Part shown: piece by piece, positions 16,028-25,443 of the stretch
How positions within the stretch are numbered: the stretch's first letter is position 1
Layout: every line of letters begins with the position of its first letter
Assembly (NCBI RefSeq): GCF_039233145.1
Contig: NZ_CP136419.1
Span: 1,462,001 to 1,526,000, forward strand
DNA: 64,000 bases
From: Moorella humiferrea
GTDB lineage: Bacteria > Bacillota > DSM-521 > Neomoorellales > Neomoorellaceae
Direction: 5' to 3'
Position numbers and translations under genes: made by a program
The notes under the pieces: generated by a model
The model's input: the letters and a program-made list of their open reading frames with translations, nothing else
What the model was told of the DNA's origin: nothing
Databases searched by the model: none

Positions 16028-17875
16028 ATGCCTGCGGACAACCTTACTTTTGATCCCGTTTCCCCCGTCAGCCCGGAGGAAAAAAACACCCGTCCCTTCC
16101 CGGCCAAAAAGGTACGCTTTTGGATAGACGGGCGGGAAGTGGTTGCTGAGGAAGGAATTTCTATCCTGGAAGCAGCCCACCGGGTAGGCATCGAAATACC
16201 CAGTCTATGTTACCTTAAAAACATCAATGAAATCGGCGCCTGCCGGGTATGCCTGGTTGAGATCGAAGGTTCCCGCAACCTCCAGGCCGCCTGCGTCTAT
16301 CCCGTCACAGCGGGCCTTAAAGTTCACACCCGCACTCCCCGGGTCCTCCGGGCCCGCCGTACAGTGGTAGAGCTTCTCCTTTCCGACCACCACCGGGAGT
16401 GCACCAACTGCATCCGCAATCTCAACTGCGAATTGCAGCACCTGGCCGATACCCTGGGCATCCGCAACATTCCCTACACGGGGGAAACTCCCAACTATCC
16501 CATCTACAATAAAAACCCTTTTATCGTCAGGGATTATAATAAATGCATCAAATGTCGGCGCTGCGAGGCCATCTGCAGCAAGGTACAAGAAGTCCACGTC
16601 TACGCGGCCCAGAACCGGGGATTTAATACCGTCATTGCCCCCGCCTTTATGAAAGATCTGGCGGAAGTGGCCTGCATAACCTGCGGCCAGTGCGTAATCG
16701 CTTGTCCCACGGCTTCCCTGGTGGAGAAGGAGTTTATTGACGAGGTCTGGCAGGCCCTGGCCGACCCCGACAAGTATGTCGTCGTCCAGACGGCTCCATC
16801 CATTCAGGTAACCCTGGGCGAGGTCTTCGGCCTGCCGGTAGGTACCGTAGTGACGGGCAAACTGGTAGCCAGCCTGCGCCGCCTGGGCTTCGATCGGGTG
16901 TTCGCTACCGACTTTACGGCCGATTTAACAATTATGGAAGAGGCCCATGAACTTTTAGAAAGGCTGGAAGGCCGCGGCGGCCCCCTTCCCCTCCTCTCCT
17001 CGTGTAGCCCAGGGTGGATTAAGTTCTGCGAACATTTTTACCCGGAGTTTCTACCCAACCTCTCCACCTGCAAATCCCCCCATGAAATGTTCGGGGCCAT
17101 CACCAAGACGTATTTCGCCCAGAAAGAGGGGCTTGACCCTAAAAAAATTGTGGTAGTGGCCATCATGCCCTGCACGGCCAAAAAGTTTGAAGCCAGCCGC
17201 CCGGAAATGAGCAGCGGTGATTGGAAGGACGTCGATTTTGTCCTCACCACCCGGGAGCTGGCGCGGATGATCCGCCAGGCAGGACTCAACTTCCGCCAGC
17301 TGCCGGATGAAGAATACGACGCGCCATTAGGAATGGCCAGCGGCGCCGGCACCATCTTCGGCGCAACGGGCGGTGTCGTGGAAGCGGCTGTCAGGACGGC
17401 CTATTCCCTGACCCACGGCCGGGAAATGGGAATAATCGATTTTGAAGAGTTCCGGGGCATTAGCGGGGTCAAAGAAGCGTGGGTGGAGTTAAAAAACAGA
17501 AAGATTAAGGTGGCCATCGCCCACGGCACCGGCAACGCCCGTAAAATCCTTGACCGCATGAAGGCCGGCGAGCAGTTCGATTACGTCGAAATCATGGCCT
17601 GTCCGGGCGGCTGCGTCGGCGGAGGCGGACAGCCCATTTTCGGCAGCCGGGAACATAAAGAGATCTCCCTTGACTACCGCCACAACCGCGCCGATGCCCT
17701 TTACCGCATCGATTATTCCCGTCGCATCCGCCTGTCCCATGAAAACCCAGCGGTCCAGAAAATATACGCCGAGTTCCTGGGCGCTCCTTTAAGCGAAAAA
17801 GCCAAAAAGCTGCTGCACACCTACTATACCCCCCGGGGGCCCCTGCCGGGGTATGCGGCCAATCCCGTTAACTAG
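16028..17875 (+). CDS. hydA: HydA, [FeFe]-hydrogenase catalytic subunit
   Basis: 615-residue catalytic subunit. Clusters in order: [2Fe-2S] (C61, C72, C75, C89), the His-Cys site (H121/H122, C125, C128, C134), two ferredoxin clusters (C173/176/179/183 and C216/219/222/226), then the H-cluster domain with L1 SSCSPGW (324-330), L2 MPCTAKK (380-386) and L3 MACPGGCVGGG near 530. L1 differs from the textbook TSCCPxW at the first and fourth positions. It lies 25 bp behind hydB. Maturation genes hydEFG are not in the window. Cytoplasmic: no Tat signal. Confidence 0.95.
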   Translation: MPADNLTFDPVSPVSPEEKNTRPFPAKKVRFWIDGREVVAEEGISILEAAHRVGIEIPSLCYLKNINEIGACRVCLVEIEGSRNLQAACVYPVTAGLKVHTRTPRVLRARRTVVELLLSDHHRECTNCIRNLNCELQHLADTLGIRNIPYTGETPNYPIYNKNPFIVRDYNKCIKCRRCEAICSKVQEVHVYAAQNRGFNTVIAPAFMKDLAEVACITCGQCVIACPTASLVEKEFIDEVWQALADPDKYVVVQTAPSIQVTLGEVFGLPVGTVVTGKLVASLRRLGFDRVFATDFTADLTIMEEAHELLERLEGRGGPLPLLSSCSPGWIKFCEHFYPEFLPNLSTCKSPHEMFGAITKTYFAQKEGLDPKKIVVVAIMPCTAKKFEASRPEMSSGDWKDVDFVLTTRELARMIRQAGLNFRQLPDEEYDAPLGMASGAGTIFGATGGVVEAAVRTAYSLTHGREMGIIDFEEFRGISGVKEAWVELKNRKIKVAIAHGTGNARKILDRMKAGEQFDYVEIMACPGGCVGGGGQPIFGSREHKEISLDYRHNRADALYRIDYSRRIRLSHENPAVQKIYAEFLGAPLSEKAKKLLHTYYTPRGPLPGYAANPVN

Positions 17876-17989
17876 GCCGCCTTCTTATATATTTGGCATA
17901 ATATTTAATATAAAATTTCATGGGCAAATGACGAAAAAAGGTATATAATAATTTTTAGTGTGACTTCGAGCAAAAAAGGAGGGGCTTTT

Positions 17990-18355
17990 TTGTTGTCCCA
18001 GGAAACCTCACGCTCGCCGGAACCCCAGCGCAAGGCCGATATCAACATAAAATTGTCAGAATTTGAGATTCCACCAATGCAGGATATTCTCCTAGTAGGT
18101 AAAAGGGCTCCCATCGGCCCCGAAGCCGTCAGGCGAATGGTGGACGCAGTTTCGCCGGAGCAATATGAGATTGTCCGCCTAAATCACGATGTCTTTGAAG
18201 CCGTCGTGGTAAAAAAATCCCTTTTAAGGCTTCTACCCAAGGAAAAACTCCTACCCGTGGTAGTCGAAGAAGGAACACGCATCGCCGACGAGGGCATGGT
18301 GGTAAAGGCTCAAATCAATATTACCATCCACATCAGCAGGACGGTGGATATTTAG
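17990..18355 (+). CDS. Uncharacterised protein coupled to a CBS-GGDEF gene
   Basis: 121-residue soluble protein that I do not recognise. TTG 17990 (or 17993) lies behind AAGGAGGGG. After a polar, proline-containing N-terminus comes LSEFEIPPMQDILLVGKRAP, a central IGPEAVRRMVDAVSPEQYEIVRL, split here for reading as IGPEAVRRMVDAVSP and EQYEIVRL, and a beta-rich C-terminus ending in INITIHISRTVDI. No membrane span or cysteine is present. Its TAG stop overlaps the GTG start of the GGDEF gene (TAGTG), so expression is tightly coupled and a sensor, partner or regulator of that enzyme is a reasonable guess. Confidence 0.75.
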   Translation: MLSQETSRSPEPQRKADINIKLSEFEIPPMQDILLVGKRAPIGPEAVRRMVDAVSPEQYEIVRLNHDVFEAVVVKKSLLRLLPKEKLLPVVVEEGTRIADEGMVVKAQINITIHISRTVDI

Positions 18356-19227
18356 TGCCTAAGGTGGAAGGCCTGATAAGCCGGGAGCTTTACACCATCG
18401 GACCCCTCGCCGGCGTAGCCCGGGCGGCTTATATTATGGAACATTACGGTATAGGCTGCCTTCCGGTCATAGATGATGGCAAACTGGTGGGCATAGTTAC
18501 TTCCAGGGACATTCGTAGGGCCCATCCCAACCGTCTGGTGGCCGATGCCATGACCCGTCAAGTGATCACCATTTCACCCACGGCTTCCCTCCTGGAAGCC
18601 CAGAGGTTAATGGTTAAGCATAACGTGGAACGTCTGGTGGTCGTCCAGGACGAACATGTCGTAGGCATTATTACCAGTTCCCAGGTTTCCGCCGAAATGG
18701 CCAAATATACCGATAGTCTCACCGGGCTGTATAAAGCAGAGATCTTTTGCGAAAAAGCCCTGGAGATATTAAAAAATAGCCAGGAGATTGCGGTGATCTT
18801 CCTGGACTTGGACAACTTCGGCTTTATTAACAAGGAATACGGACACATCTTCGGCGACAGGGTTTTGATCCGGACGGCAGCAGTATTAAAAAATCTAATG
18901 GACGTTAAAAAAGAAGCCCTGTGCCGCTACGCCGGCGATGAGTTTGCCGCCGCCACCTGCCGTTCCTTAACTGAAGCAGAAAAATTGGCCCGTGAGATGA
19001 CATCGGCCCTTGCCGGCGAAAACTGGCCGGACAAGATAGAGGTCACCGTTTCTGCCGGTATCGCGGGCGGCGCTTGTGAAGAACTCCGCCGCGCCCATAA
19101 CGATGCCGACTACATAATTAAATATCTGGTAAATTTGGCCAGCCTGGCTTCTTCCCGGGCTAAAACAATAAAACAACCGGTAGTGGTCGCTAGGGCTTGT
19201 GCAACTGAATTTTTGCCCGGCGCCTAA
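18355..19227 (+). CDS. CBS-domain diguanylate cyclase (GGDEF) protein
   Basis: 290-residue soluble protein. Residues 5-115 hold a pair of CBS domains (LPVIDDGKLVGIVTSRDI and LVVVQDEHVVGIITSSQV), which usually bind adenine nucleotides. Residues 119-275 form a GGDEF domain starting DSLTGLY, with FLDLDNFGFIN and signature AGDEF at 193-197; alanine in the first place is tolerated in active enzymes. No RxxD inhibitory site precedes it. Expected product: c-di-GMP. The gene is coupled to the 121-aa protein and faces a chemoreceptor gene controlled by a c-di-GMP riboswitch. Confidence 0.88.
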   Translation: MPKVEGLISRELYTIGPLAGVARAAYIMEHYGIGCLPVIDDGKLVGIVTSRDIRRAHPNRLVADAMTRQVITISPTASLLEAQRLMVKHNVERLVVVQDEHVVGIITSSQVSAEMAKYTDSLTGLYKAEIFCEKALEILKNSQEIAVIFLDLDNFGFINKEYGHIFGDRVLIRTAAVLKNLMDVKKEALCRYAGDEFAAATCRSLTEAEKLAREMTSALAGENWPDKIEVTVSAGIAGGACEELRRAHNDADYIIKYLVNLASLASSRAKTIKQPVVVARACATEFLPGA

Positions 19228-19256
19228 CCGTTAAAGTCGCAGGGCGCCGGGCAAAA
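19211..19256 (+). terminator. Long hairpin at the end of the GGDEF gene
   Basis: TTTTGCCCGGCGCC (19211-19224) pairs with GGCGCCGGGCAAAA (19243-19256), 14 bp, overlapping the last codons and stop. A T6 run follows nine bases later (19263-19268). It separates two convergent genes and probably terminates the plus-strand transcript. Confidence 0.6.
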
Positions 19257-19269
19257 CTGCCTCCTTTTT

Positions 19270-21306
19270 TCATACCTTGAAACGTTCCACCTGTTCTTCT
19301 AAGCGTTTGGCTATCCTAAGGACATCCTGGGCGGTGGAGGCTATTTCCTGGGTAGAGGCCGACAGTTCTTCGGCGGAAGCCGATATTTCCTCGGCCGAAG
19401 CAGAAGTTTCCTCCGCCACAGCGCTGATGCTCTGGATGCGGTCGAGCATAACGTCCTTGGCCTGCACTGTGCCGTCGACCTGGCGATAGGTCTCTTCGAT
19501 CATGGGGGCCACGGCGGCTACAGAACTTAAAATGCGGTCAAAGGACGCCACCGTTTTTTCTACATTATCCAGCTGCACCATTATTTGCCCTTTTACTTCC
19601 TCCGAGGTGCTTACAACCTCGTCGGTGCCGGAAGTTATGGTTGCCAAAAGTTCCCCGATTTTATCAGAGGATGCACGGGATTGTTCCGCCAGCTTACGAA
19701 CCTCTTCGGCAACCACCGCAAACCCGCGCCCGGCTTCTCCAGCGCGCGCCGCCTCGATGGCTGCGTTCAAGGCCAAAAGGTTGGTTTGCTCGGCAATGCC
19801 GTTGATCACGGCCAGGATCTCGCTTACCTGATTTACCGCCCCCTGGAGCCCTGTAATTTTATCGGTAACTGTGTTAAAGGCCTCCCGTACGCCCTTAATA
19901 GAATTTATAAGGACGTCCAGCTCCGCCTTGCCCTCCCCGGCCAGCCTGGAGGTTTCTTCGGTGTTGGCCTTGACGCTGCCCACGGCGCTGTATACCTTTT
20001 CAAGGTTGGAATTTATATTTTCCACCAGACCCAATATCTCCTGCAGGTGACCTGCCTGCTCGGACGCTCCGGAGGCCACCTGCTGAACAGCCTTGGCCAC
20101 CTCGCCGGAAGAAGCGGCAATCTCTTCGGCGGCAGCATTCAACCCTTCGGAACTGCCGGCCAGGGTTTTTGCCTCTTCCTTTACCCCGGCCAGGAGGGGT
20201 TTCAGGTTGGTCTGCAGGGTATTAACTGCCACCATGAGCCGGCCGATTTCATCCCGCATCTTTAAAAACCTGTCCGGCACCGTCCGGGTGAAGTCGCCGG
20301 CGGCCAGATGGCCCAGCTCATCCACGGCCAGTTTTATCGGATTTGTTATGGCCCGCGCCATAATAAAGGTCAAAAGGAGGGCCGCCGCAATGATTATCAA
20401 TGATAACGTCATAAGGTACCATTTGAGGCCGGCCGTTCTCTCCAGCACCTCGACTTCGGGGGCGGCGATGGCCAGGGACCACCCGGTGCTGCTGACTGGC
20501 GCAAAGGCGACCATTTTCTTCTGTCCCTGGTAGGTGTATGCCCCTACCCCCTTTTCCCCTTGCGCCATCCTGGCGATGACTTCCGCCAGGGAAGCGAGGG
20601 AGGAATCGCTTTGGCTCGCCTTCAGGATATTTTCTTCTGCGGCAACTTTTTCTTGATCCTTATGACCGATAGTCTTGCCTGTTTTATCTACGGCAAAGGC
20701 ATACCCGCTGCGGCCGTATGTAATATCGCTGATGAGCTGGCTGAACTGGGACGCGTCAACTATACCGATTAATACCCCGATTATTTCATTGGTGGCATAA
20801 TGGCGAATGGGTGTGGTGTAGGCGAAGATGACGGATTTGTCGATTTTACTGACAATGGTGCTGGAAACGAAGGTCTTACCCTCCAGAGCAGCCCGGAAAT
20901 GTTCCCGATCAGCAATGTTGGCCTTGCTGCCGTCGGTATAGAAGGCGTTTCCCTCTTTATCGGCAATGCCGAAACGCCTGAAGCCCATGCCTTCTGTTGC
21001 CTTCAACTCCTGCTGCAGGGCTTTAAGCTTATCTTCCAGGGTGGCTTCCCGTTCGCCGACACGGCCGCGAATTATCTCCATATTGGCCATGGTTTCCACA
21101 ACATACATCCTTGCTTGTACACGGCTGTTCACGGTTGCTGCGGCCTGCTCAATAATCTTTTCCATAGCTTCCCTGGCTGCGGCATCCAGAGTTAAACTCG
21201 CGCGGTTCTGGCTCACCAGGGTCAGCACCAGACAGCCTACCAGCACGATGGCCCCAAAAAAGAGGGTCATTCTAATCCGCAGGCTTCCTGTCGATTTTCC
21301 CTTCAT
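19270..21306 (-). CDS. Methyl-accepting chemotaxis protein with Cache sensor
   Basis: 678-residue transmembrane chemoreceptor (702 if the upstream in-frame start at 21378 is used). TM1 near residues 10-30, an extracytoplasmic dCache-type sensor (about 35-280, with [20 protein letters not shown] and [15 protein letters not shown]), TM2 near 300-320, HAMP, and the signalling hairpin tip [21 protein letters not shown] start at ATG 21306 ([13 protein letters not shown]) because the upstream codons overlap the riboswitch terminator; it lacks a close ribosome site. No che genes are adjacent. Expression is under the c-di-GMP-I riboswitch upstream. Confidence 0.9.
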   Translation of the reverse strand: MKGKSTGSLRIRMTLFFGAIVLVGCLVLTLVSQNRASLTLDAAAREAMEKIIEQAAATVNSRVQARMYVVETMANMEIIRGRVGEREATLEDKLKALQQELKATEGMGFRRFGIADKEGNAFYTDGSKANIADREHFRAALEGKTFVSSTIVSKIDKSVIFAYTTPIRHYATNEIIGVLIGIVDASQFSQLISDITYGRSGYAFAVDKTGKTIGHKDQEKVAAEENILKASQSDSSLASLAEVIARMAQGEKGVGAYTYQGQKKMVAFAPVSSTGWSLAIAAPEVEVLERTAGLKWYLMTLSLIIIAAALLLTFIMARAITNPIKLAVDELGHLAAGDFTRTVPDRFLKMRDEIGRLMVAVNTLQTNLKPLLAGVKEEAKTLAGSSEGLNAAAEEIAASSGEVAKAVQQVASGASEQAGHLQEILGLVENINSNLEKVYSAVGSVKANTEETSRLAGEGKAELDVLINSIKGVREAFNTVTDKITGLQGAVNQVSEILAVINGIAEQTNLLALNAAIEAARAGEAGRGFAVVAEEVRKLAEQSRASSDKIGELLATITSGTDEVVSTSEEVKGQIMVQLDNVEKTVASFDRILSSVAAVAPMIEETYRQVDGTVQAKDVMLDRIQSISAVAEETSASAEEISASAEELSASTQEIASTAQDVLRIAKRLEEQVERFKV

Positions 21307-21380
21307 AAGTTTAAAATGGTCGTTCTCCCCCAAGGGCAAAATTGGCTCCCGGGGACGACCTATCCCCCCTTTTACCAAAA

Positions 21381-21411
21381 TTTAAAGGCCGCCCCTCTAG
21401 GCGGCCGCCGA
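21381..21411 (-). terminator. Terminator stem of the c-di-GMP riboswitch
   Basis: On the minus strand GGCCGCC-TAGAG-GGGCGGCC is followed by TTTAAATTTT. It lies directly after the aptamer. The 5' GGC of the stem neighbourhood can also pair with aptamer 3' sequence, so ligand control of termination is likely; whether c-di-GMP turns the gene on or off is not clear by eye. Confidence 0.6.
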
Positions 21412-21424
21412 GAACCAGCCTCCG

Positions 21425-21512
21425 GCGGCCCGGCTGCCTTATCCCCTAAAAAAGGGACTTAGGCCCGTAGCTTTGCGCCCCCGCCTTTCGACGGGTTTGC
21501 CTTGAGCGGTAA
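21425..21512 (-). promoter_or_regulatory. Cyclic di-GMP-I (GEMM-I) riboswitch
   Basis: The minus strand reads CAAGGCAAACCCGTCGAAAG, then GCGGGGGCGCAAAGCTACGG, GCCTAAG, a CCCTTTTTTAGGGG hairpin and GGCAGCCGGG. These are the GEMM-I landmarks: the P2 arm with the GAAA tetraloop, the CGCAAAGC-ACGGGCCTAA core, and the GGCAGCCGGG element that forms the P3 side of the ligand pocket. It sits 120-200 nt upstream of the chemoreceptor gene, a classical target. Confidence 0.93.
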
Positions 21513-21549
21513 CGGCTGCAGGTATGTAAAACGCTGGCAAGCGTTTTTT

Positions 21550-21579
21550 AATTTACTATATCTTGACGACATTTGTCAA
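21550..21579 (-). promoter_or_regulatory. Promoter of the riboswitch-chemoreceptor transcript
   Basis: Minus-strand TTGACA (21574-21579) and TAAATT (21550-21555) are 18 bp apart, about 40 bp upstream of the aptamer. The -35 is perfect; the -10 matches four of six positions. Confidence 0.5.
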
Positions 21580-21603
21580 CAGTTTTTAACGAAAAAGAAG
21601 AAA

Positions 21604-21626
21604 GCCGGCGAAGGCGTTTCGCCGGC
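21604..21626 (-). terminator. Terminator of the sigma/NEW3/ABC operon
   Basis: GCCGGCGAA and TTCGCCGGC arms with a five-base loop, followed on the minus strand by TTTCTTCTTTTT, immediately after the ABC permease stop codon. It closes the run of genes that starts with the ECF sigma factor. Confidence 0.85.
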
Positions 21627-22628
21627 TCATCCTGCCCTTATTTCCTGACGCATAAAGTAGTAATAAGCCAGGGCGAAGATCAACATTGTGGCCGCTAAAA
21701 GACTTACCATATGGGGCCAGATGAGGAGCAGACTCTGACCCAAGGGCAGAGGGCCTGGTATGGCTCCTTCCAGCTGTTCCACCATGACGGGCCCCAGGGT
21801 CCGCACCCCTGGATTTAAGAGAGTTACCGTGGCTTCATCATAGAGGTTGGTCGTCGAAAGGCGGCTTAAATTTTGTTTTAAAACGGCATTTTGCAAGATG
21901 CGGGCCGGTGCGGCATCTTCGCTCGCCGGCAAAAGGCCGTCGGCGACAAGACCTGCCAGCATTCCAACAAAAAGGGCAAAAAAGAGCCACAGGGCAATGC
22001 CCGCCAGGGCCGAAGTAGCCGTCTGCCGGAATAACAAGGAAAAGAGCAGGGATACGCTCAACCAGAAGGCTACATAAACTATGGTTACCAGAAGATAGAT
22101 CAACAGCCGCCCCAATTCCTCGGCCGTAGGTGGTACGCCGATTAGCATCAATCCCAATCCGGCAACTAGAAATCCCAGGGCCAGGATGACCACGGCAAGA
22201 ACAGCAAGCCCGGCCAGAAACTTGCCGTTAATGACGTCATCCCGGTAAATCGGCTGGGCCAGGAGCCGGCTCAAGGTGCGTTTATTATGCTCGCCGTTGA
22301 TGGCGTCAAAGCCCAGGGCCAACCCTAACAAGGGGCCTAAAAACGATACAAAAGTGACAAAGGGGGGCAAGGAACCGCCACCGGTGGTAAACAGGCGGAG
22401 GAAGATAAATTCCGGATCTGTTTCCCCAGCCACAGAGCGAATGTTTTGCGCTGCAACGTAAAAGGCACCTATACCTGCTACGGCCACCAGCGAAACCAAG
22501 ATGGTAAAACGGGTGCTGCTCAAATGGTCCGCCAGTTCCTTGCGAAATACGGTTTGCAAACCACCGCTCGACCATTCCTGCTCCCGGAACCAGTGGAGCC
22601 AATCGCGCACCTTATGCCAGACCGTCAT
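21627..22628 (-). CDS. ABC-2 type permease
   Basis: 333-residue membrane protein with about six helices and a large extracytoplasmic loop between helices one and two. The segment [20 protein letters not shown] followed by [14 protein letters not shown] is typical of ABC-2 transporter permeases of the NosY/GldF kind. ATG 22628 follows AGGGGGAGGG; the frame is open upstream to 22676 without support. It overlaps the ATPase gene by 17 bp. With the ATPase it forms an exporter whose substrate cannot be read; position behind the NEW3 surface protein suggests a role at the cell envelope. Confidence 0.85.
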   Translation of the reverse strand: MTVWHKVRDWLHWFREQEWSSGGLQTVFRKELADHLSSTRFTILVSLVAVAGIGAFYVAAQNIRSVAGETDPEFIFLRLFTTGGGSLPPFVTFVSFLGPLLGLALGFDAINGEHNKRTLSRLLAQPIYRDDVINGKFLAGLAVLAVVILALGFLVAGLGLMLIGVPPTAEELGRLLIYLLVTIVYVAFWLSVSLLFSLLFRQTATSALAGIALWLFFALFVGMLAGLVADGLLPASEDAAPARILQNAVLKQNLSRLSTTNLYDEATVTLLNPGVRTLGPVMVEQLEGAIPGPLPLGQSLLLIWPHMVSLLAATMLIFALAYYYFMRQEIRAG

Positions 22629-23580
22629 TATATCCCTCCCCCTGGAAATACTGGCGGTAAATGTCGTCCAAATCATAACCCCGTGCCCGAAGGTATAAAA
22701 GGGTATAGCCTCTGCCTGCGAGATAGGGTGTGAGTTCCGAACGGACGTCGCAACCGGGAGCGCAGCGGAGGCGGATATAGGCCCCCTGGCGCTCGACGCC
22801 GGTTACCCCCTGCAGGGAGCCGAGGGCGGCCATGAGCCCGTCGTCGTCAGGAGCGGCCTGAAGCTCGACCTCCAGAGGCTTTCCGGCCATAACTTGCTGT
22901 CCCAATAAAGCCACCGGTCCAACCGCCAGAAGCCTGCCGCCTACAAATATTCCTACCCGGTCGCATATCTGCTGTACCTGGTGCAGGAGATGGGAAGAAA
23001 GGAGGACCGTTTTACCTCCCTCCCGGGACAGGCGCACAATGAGGGACAGCAGCTCCCGCACCCCTTCGGGGTCTATACCCAAGGTGGGCTCATCGAGGAT
23101 AATGACGTCAGGATCCTTGACCATGACGTCGGCAATCCCCAGCCGCTGGCGCATCCCGCGCGAAAACTCCTTCACCTTGCGGTTAGCTTCATTGCCTAAG
23201 CCCACCTGTTCCAGGCACAGGGCCACGCGCTTTTCAGCTTCTGCCGGGGGAATTTGGTTCAACCCGGCGGTATAGAGGAGGTTCTCCCGGGCCGTAAGGT
23301 CGTCGTAGAAACCGACATTGTCGGGGAGATAGCCCACTATCCTCTTAACCTCCAGGGGGTGACGGGTGGCGTCCAGGCCCTTTACCAGGGCCTGCCCGGA
23401 CGTCGGCTCGGTCAACCCAAGAAGCATTAATATCGTCGTCGTCTTGCCGGCGCCATTGGGGCCGAGGAGACCGAATATCTCCCCTTCTCTGATTTCCAGG
23501 TTGAGATCCTGGACGGCAGTTATAGCACCATAGCGCTTGGTAAGGTTTTTGGTGACAATGACTGCTTCTTGTGTTGCCAT
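22612..23580 (-). CDS. ABC transporter ATP-binding protein
   Basis: 322-residue ATPase. Walker [10 protein letters not shown], signature [16 protein letters not shown] in place of a plain LSGGQ, Walker [17 protein letters not shown]-loop [10 protein letters not shown]. The last 100 residues are an accessory domain seen in COG1131-type exporters. ATG 23580 (MATQEAVIV) starts 2 bp after the NEW3 gene stop; the open frame continues upstream but is not coding. Operon partner of the permease. Confidence 0.9.
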   Translation of the reverse strand: MATQEAVIVTKNLTKRYGAITAVQDLNLEIREGEIFGLLGPNGAGKTTTILMLLGLTEPTSGQALVKGLDATRHPLEVKRIVGYLPDNVGFYDDLTARENLLYTAGLNQIPPAEAEKRVALCLEQVGLGNEANRKVKEFSRGMRQRLGIADVMVKDPDVIILDEPTLGIDPEGVRELLSLIVRLSREGGKTVLLSSHLLHQVQQICDRVGIFVGGRLLAVGPVALLGQQVMAGKPLEVELQAAPDDDGLMAALGSLQGVTGVERQGAYIRLRCAPGCDVRSELTPYLAGRGYTLLYLRARGYDLDDIYRQYFQGEGYNDGLA

Positions 23581-23582
23581 GG

Positions 23583-24767
23583 CTATCGCCGTCCGTACTT
23601 CCGGAAAATCCACCCTACGGCGCCAATAACGGCAAGAACCAGGATCACACCTACCAGGCCCCACAGGGTCGAAGTCTTCACCGTTACGCGCAAATCGGCG
23701 GTGCCGCTCGTTTCCTGGGTGCTGGCGGTGAGACTCACCACATAGTCGCCGGCAATGGCCTTGGGCGACGGTTTGATAAAGGCCGTAACTTGCTGACTGG
23801 CGCCGGCCGGCAGGAGGTCGATCTTCTCCGGCTTAAAGGTTACCGCCCAGCCGCTGGCCGCATTGGCGGCAAAGGTAATGTTGGCCAGATCGGCGCTCCC
23901 GTTGTTCTTTACCACCAGGGTTACCGGGCTGTCCTTTCCGGCGATGGCATCGGCATTCAACCGCCCAGTAGGTGTGGTCAATTCCAAACTATAAGTGCCG
24001 GTTATGTTAACCTTCAGTACCACCCCGGCTTTGCTGCTTCCCGCTATGGCCTCGACAGGGATGTTATAGGTCCCCGCCTTAACGTCCTGGGGAGGCTTAA
24101 CGGTTACATCCAGGTCCTGACTTTTGCCTGGACCGAGGCTTAAACTGGCTATCTGCTTGCTGTCATAGGCCGGGCTAAAGGTTACCTGCCAGCCGGGAGG
24201 GGCTTGGGCGCCGAGGCTGTAGGAACGTTCTTGGGCACCATTGTTGGTCAGGGTCACCCGGAATTGAAAGCTAGTGCTGCTAGTGCCGCTCAATACCGGA
24301 TAGTCGGTGGTCATTTTGTCGCTGCCGGAGGCCACCTCTTTTATAATCACCTGCAGTTCAAGGCGAGAAGTGGCCTGGGGACCGGCGGCCTGGACCACAA
24401 AGGCGTATTTACCGGGTTGGGCGTCGGCTGGTACCTCTACCTGAAAATCCACATTTGCCGGCTTATCTGTAGAAGCAAAGGCCTGGCTGACAACCATACC
24501 GCCCCCTTTAAAGAGGGCCTGCCATCCCTTCGGGGCCGAAACGATCTTTAGATCGACCTTCTGGGGTGCCCCGCTGTTGCTTAGCTCCAGGGGAAAGGTT
24601 ACCGTTTCCCCGGGTTGGGCTTCTATGCCCGGAAAGGCCGTAGACAGCAGCAGACCATTATCCGCCCTGGCCGTTCCTATAAAGGGACTGAAGGCCAGGG
24701 TCAGGAAAAATAAAAGGGTTGTCAGGGCTAACCTTAAGCGGTGACGAAGCAAAACGATTCCCCCCAT
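23583..24767 (-). CDS. NEW3-domain surface protein with C-terminal anchor
   Basis: 394-residue secreted and membrane-anchored protein. Signal peptide about 1-35 ([21 protein letters not shown]), then three successive Ig-like NEW3 (COG1470) domains, each with the pattern '[15 protein letters not shown] ... PKGWQALF', recurring near residues 45, 165 and 275, and a final helix [19 protein letters not shown] with a basic tail. Such proteins usually sit next to an ABC-2 exporter, as here. Binding partner and substrate are unknown. Confidence 0.85.
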   Translation of the reverse strand: MGGIVLLRHRLRLALTTLLFFLTLAFSPFIGTARADNGLLLSTAFPGIEAQPGETVTFPLELSNSGAPQKVDLKIVSAPKGWQALFKGGGMVVSQAFASTDKPANVDFQVEVPADAQPGKYAFVVQAAGPQATSRLELQVIIKEVASGSDKMTTDYPVLSGTSSTSFQFRVTLTNNGAQERSYSLGAQAPPGWQVTFSPAYDSKQIASLSLGPGKSQDLDVTVKPPQDVKAGTYNIPVEAIAGSSKAGVVLKVNITGTYSLELTTPTGRLNADAIAGKDSPVTLVVKNNGSADLANITFAANAASGWAVTFKPEKIDLLPAGASQQVTAFIKPSPKAIAGDYVVSLTASTQETSGTADLRVTVKTSTLWGLVGVILVLAVIGAVGWIFRKYGRR

Positions 24768-24831
24768 CTGCGATATCAGTAAATAAATCCTAATACTATA
24801 GACGTCCGGCTAAAGGGGGTGGTTACATTTT

Positions 24832-25443
24832 TTAGCGCCCCGTCCCCGTAATCTTATCCTGCTCCCGGTAGGGTATGACCTTGTCGCCGTCGAACTCCAA
24901 AATTAGGTAGCGGTATTCCGGCCCCCATTGCGCTTGGTAGGTAATCAGAATCAAAGCGTTCCTGCTGGTATCCGAACGTATCACCTGCACGGGTAAGACC
25001 AGGTAGGCATCCAGGGGCTGCGTGTAGATAAGCTGCCAGCCCGCAGGCCGCCGCTTGCTGATGGAAACCAGGAACTGGTTAAAAGCTTCTACCTGGCCAA
25101 TGCTTACCAGGGCATCGGGCTCCGGGCCGTTCAAGCTAACCATGTAGTGGTATTGCATGGGCGTAACTTTAAATCCCGCCGGGGGCTCAGGGACAGGAGT
25201 CGGCCTGTGCCACCAGATCAGGAACAAAAGGACCAGCCCCAAGACGACCGTCCCGACCAGGGACCATTTCAACCGTCGCTGCCGGCTAGATACGGTAGTC
25301 CCCCCCGTCATAGGTAAGGAAGCCACCCTTTCCTGTACCCGTTGCCGCATAACGGCCGTAAAATGCCAGCCGGCCAAAGGCGGCGGCACTTTTCCCGCCA
25401 GTCCGGCAAGGAGCTTATCCAAGTCAGACCGCCGTTCAGGCAT
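24832..25443 (-). CDS. Putative membrane anti-sigma factor
   Basis: 203-residue protein with one membrane helix (WSLVGTVVLGLVLLFLIWW, about residues 62-80), an N-terminal cytoplasmic part with no zinc-finger cysteines, and an extracytoplasmic C-terminal domain. No family recognised. The gene overlaps the end of the ECF sigma gene by 8 bp, the standard place for an anti-sigma factor. That it restrains the sigma factor is inferred from context and topology only. I use ATG 25443; GTG 25452 is an alternative. Confidence 0.6.
   Translation of the reverse strand: MPERRSDLDKLLAGLAGKVPPPLAGWHFTAVMRQRVQERVASLPMTGGTTVSSRQRRLKWSLVGTVVLGLVLLFLIWWHRPTPVPEPPAGFKVTPMQYHYMVSLNGPEPDALVSIGQVEAFNQFLVSISKRRPAGWQLIYTQPLDAYLVLPVQVIRSDTSRNALILITYQAQWGPEYRYLILEFDGDKVIPYREQDKITGTGR

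Noticed and set aside
19585-20265. Long plus-strand open frames over the chemoreceptor gene
   Set aside because: Shadow frames of a repetitive helical coding region; no ribosome site.
21306-21378. Longer chemoreceptor start at 21378
   Set aside because: These codons lie against the riboswitch terminator and do not look like a receptor N-terminus.
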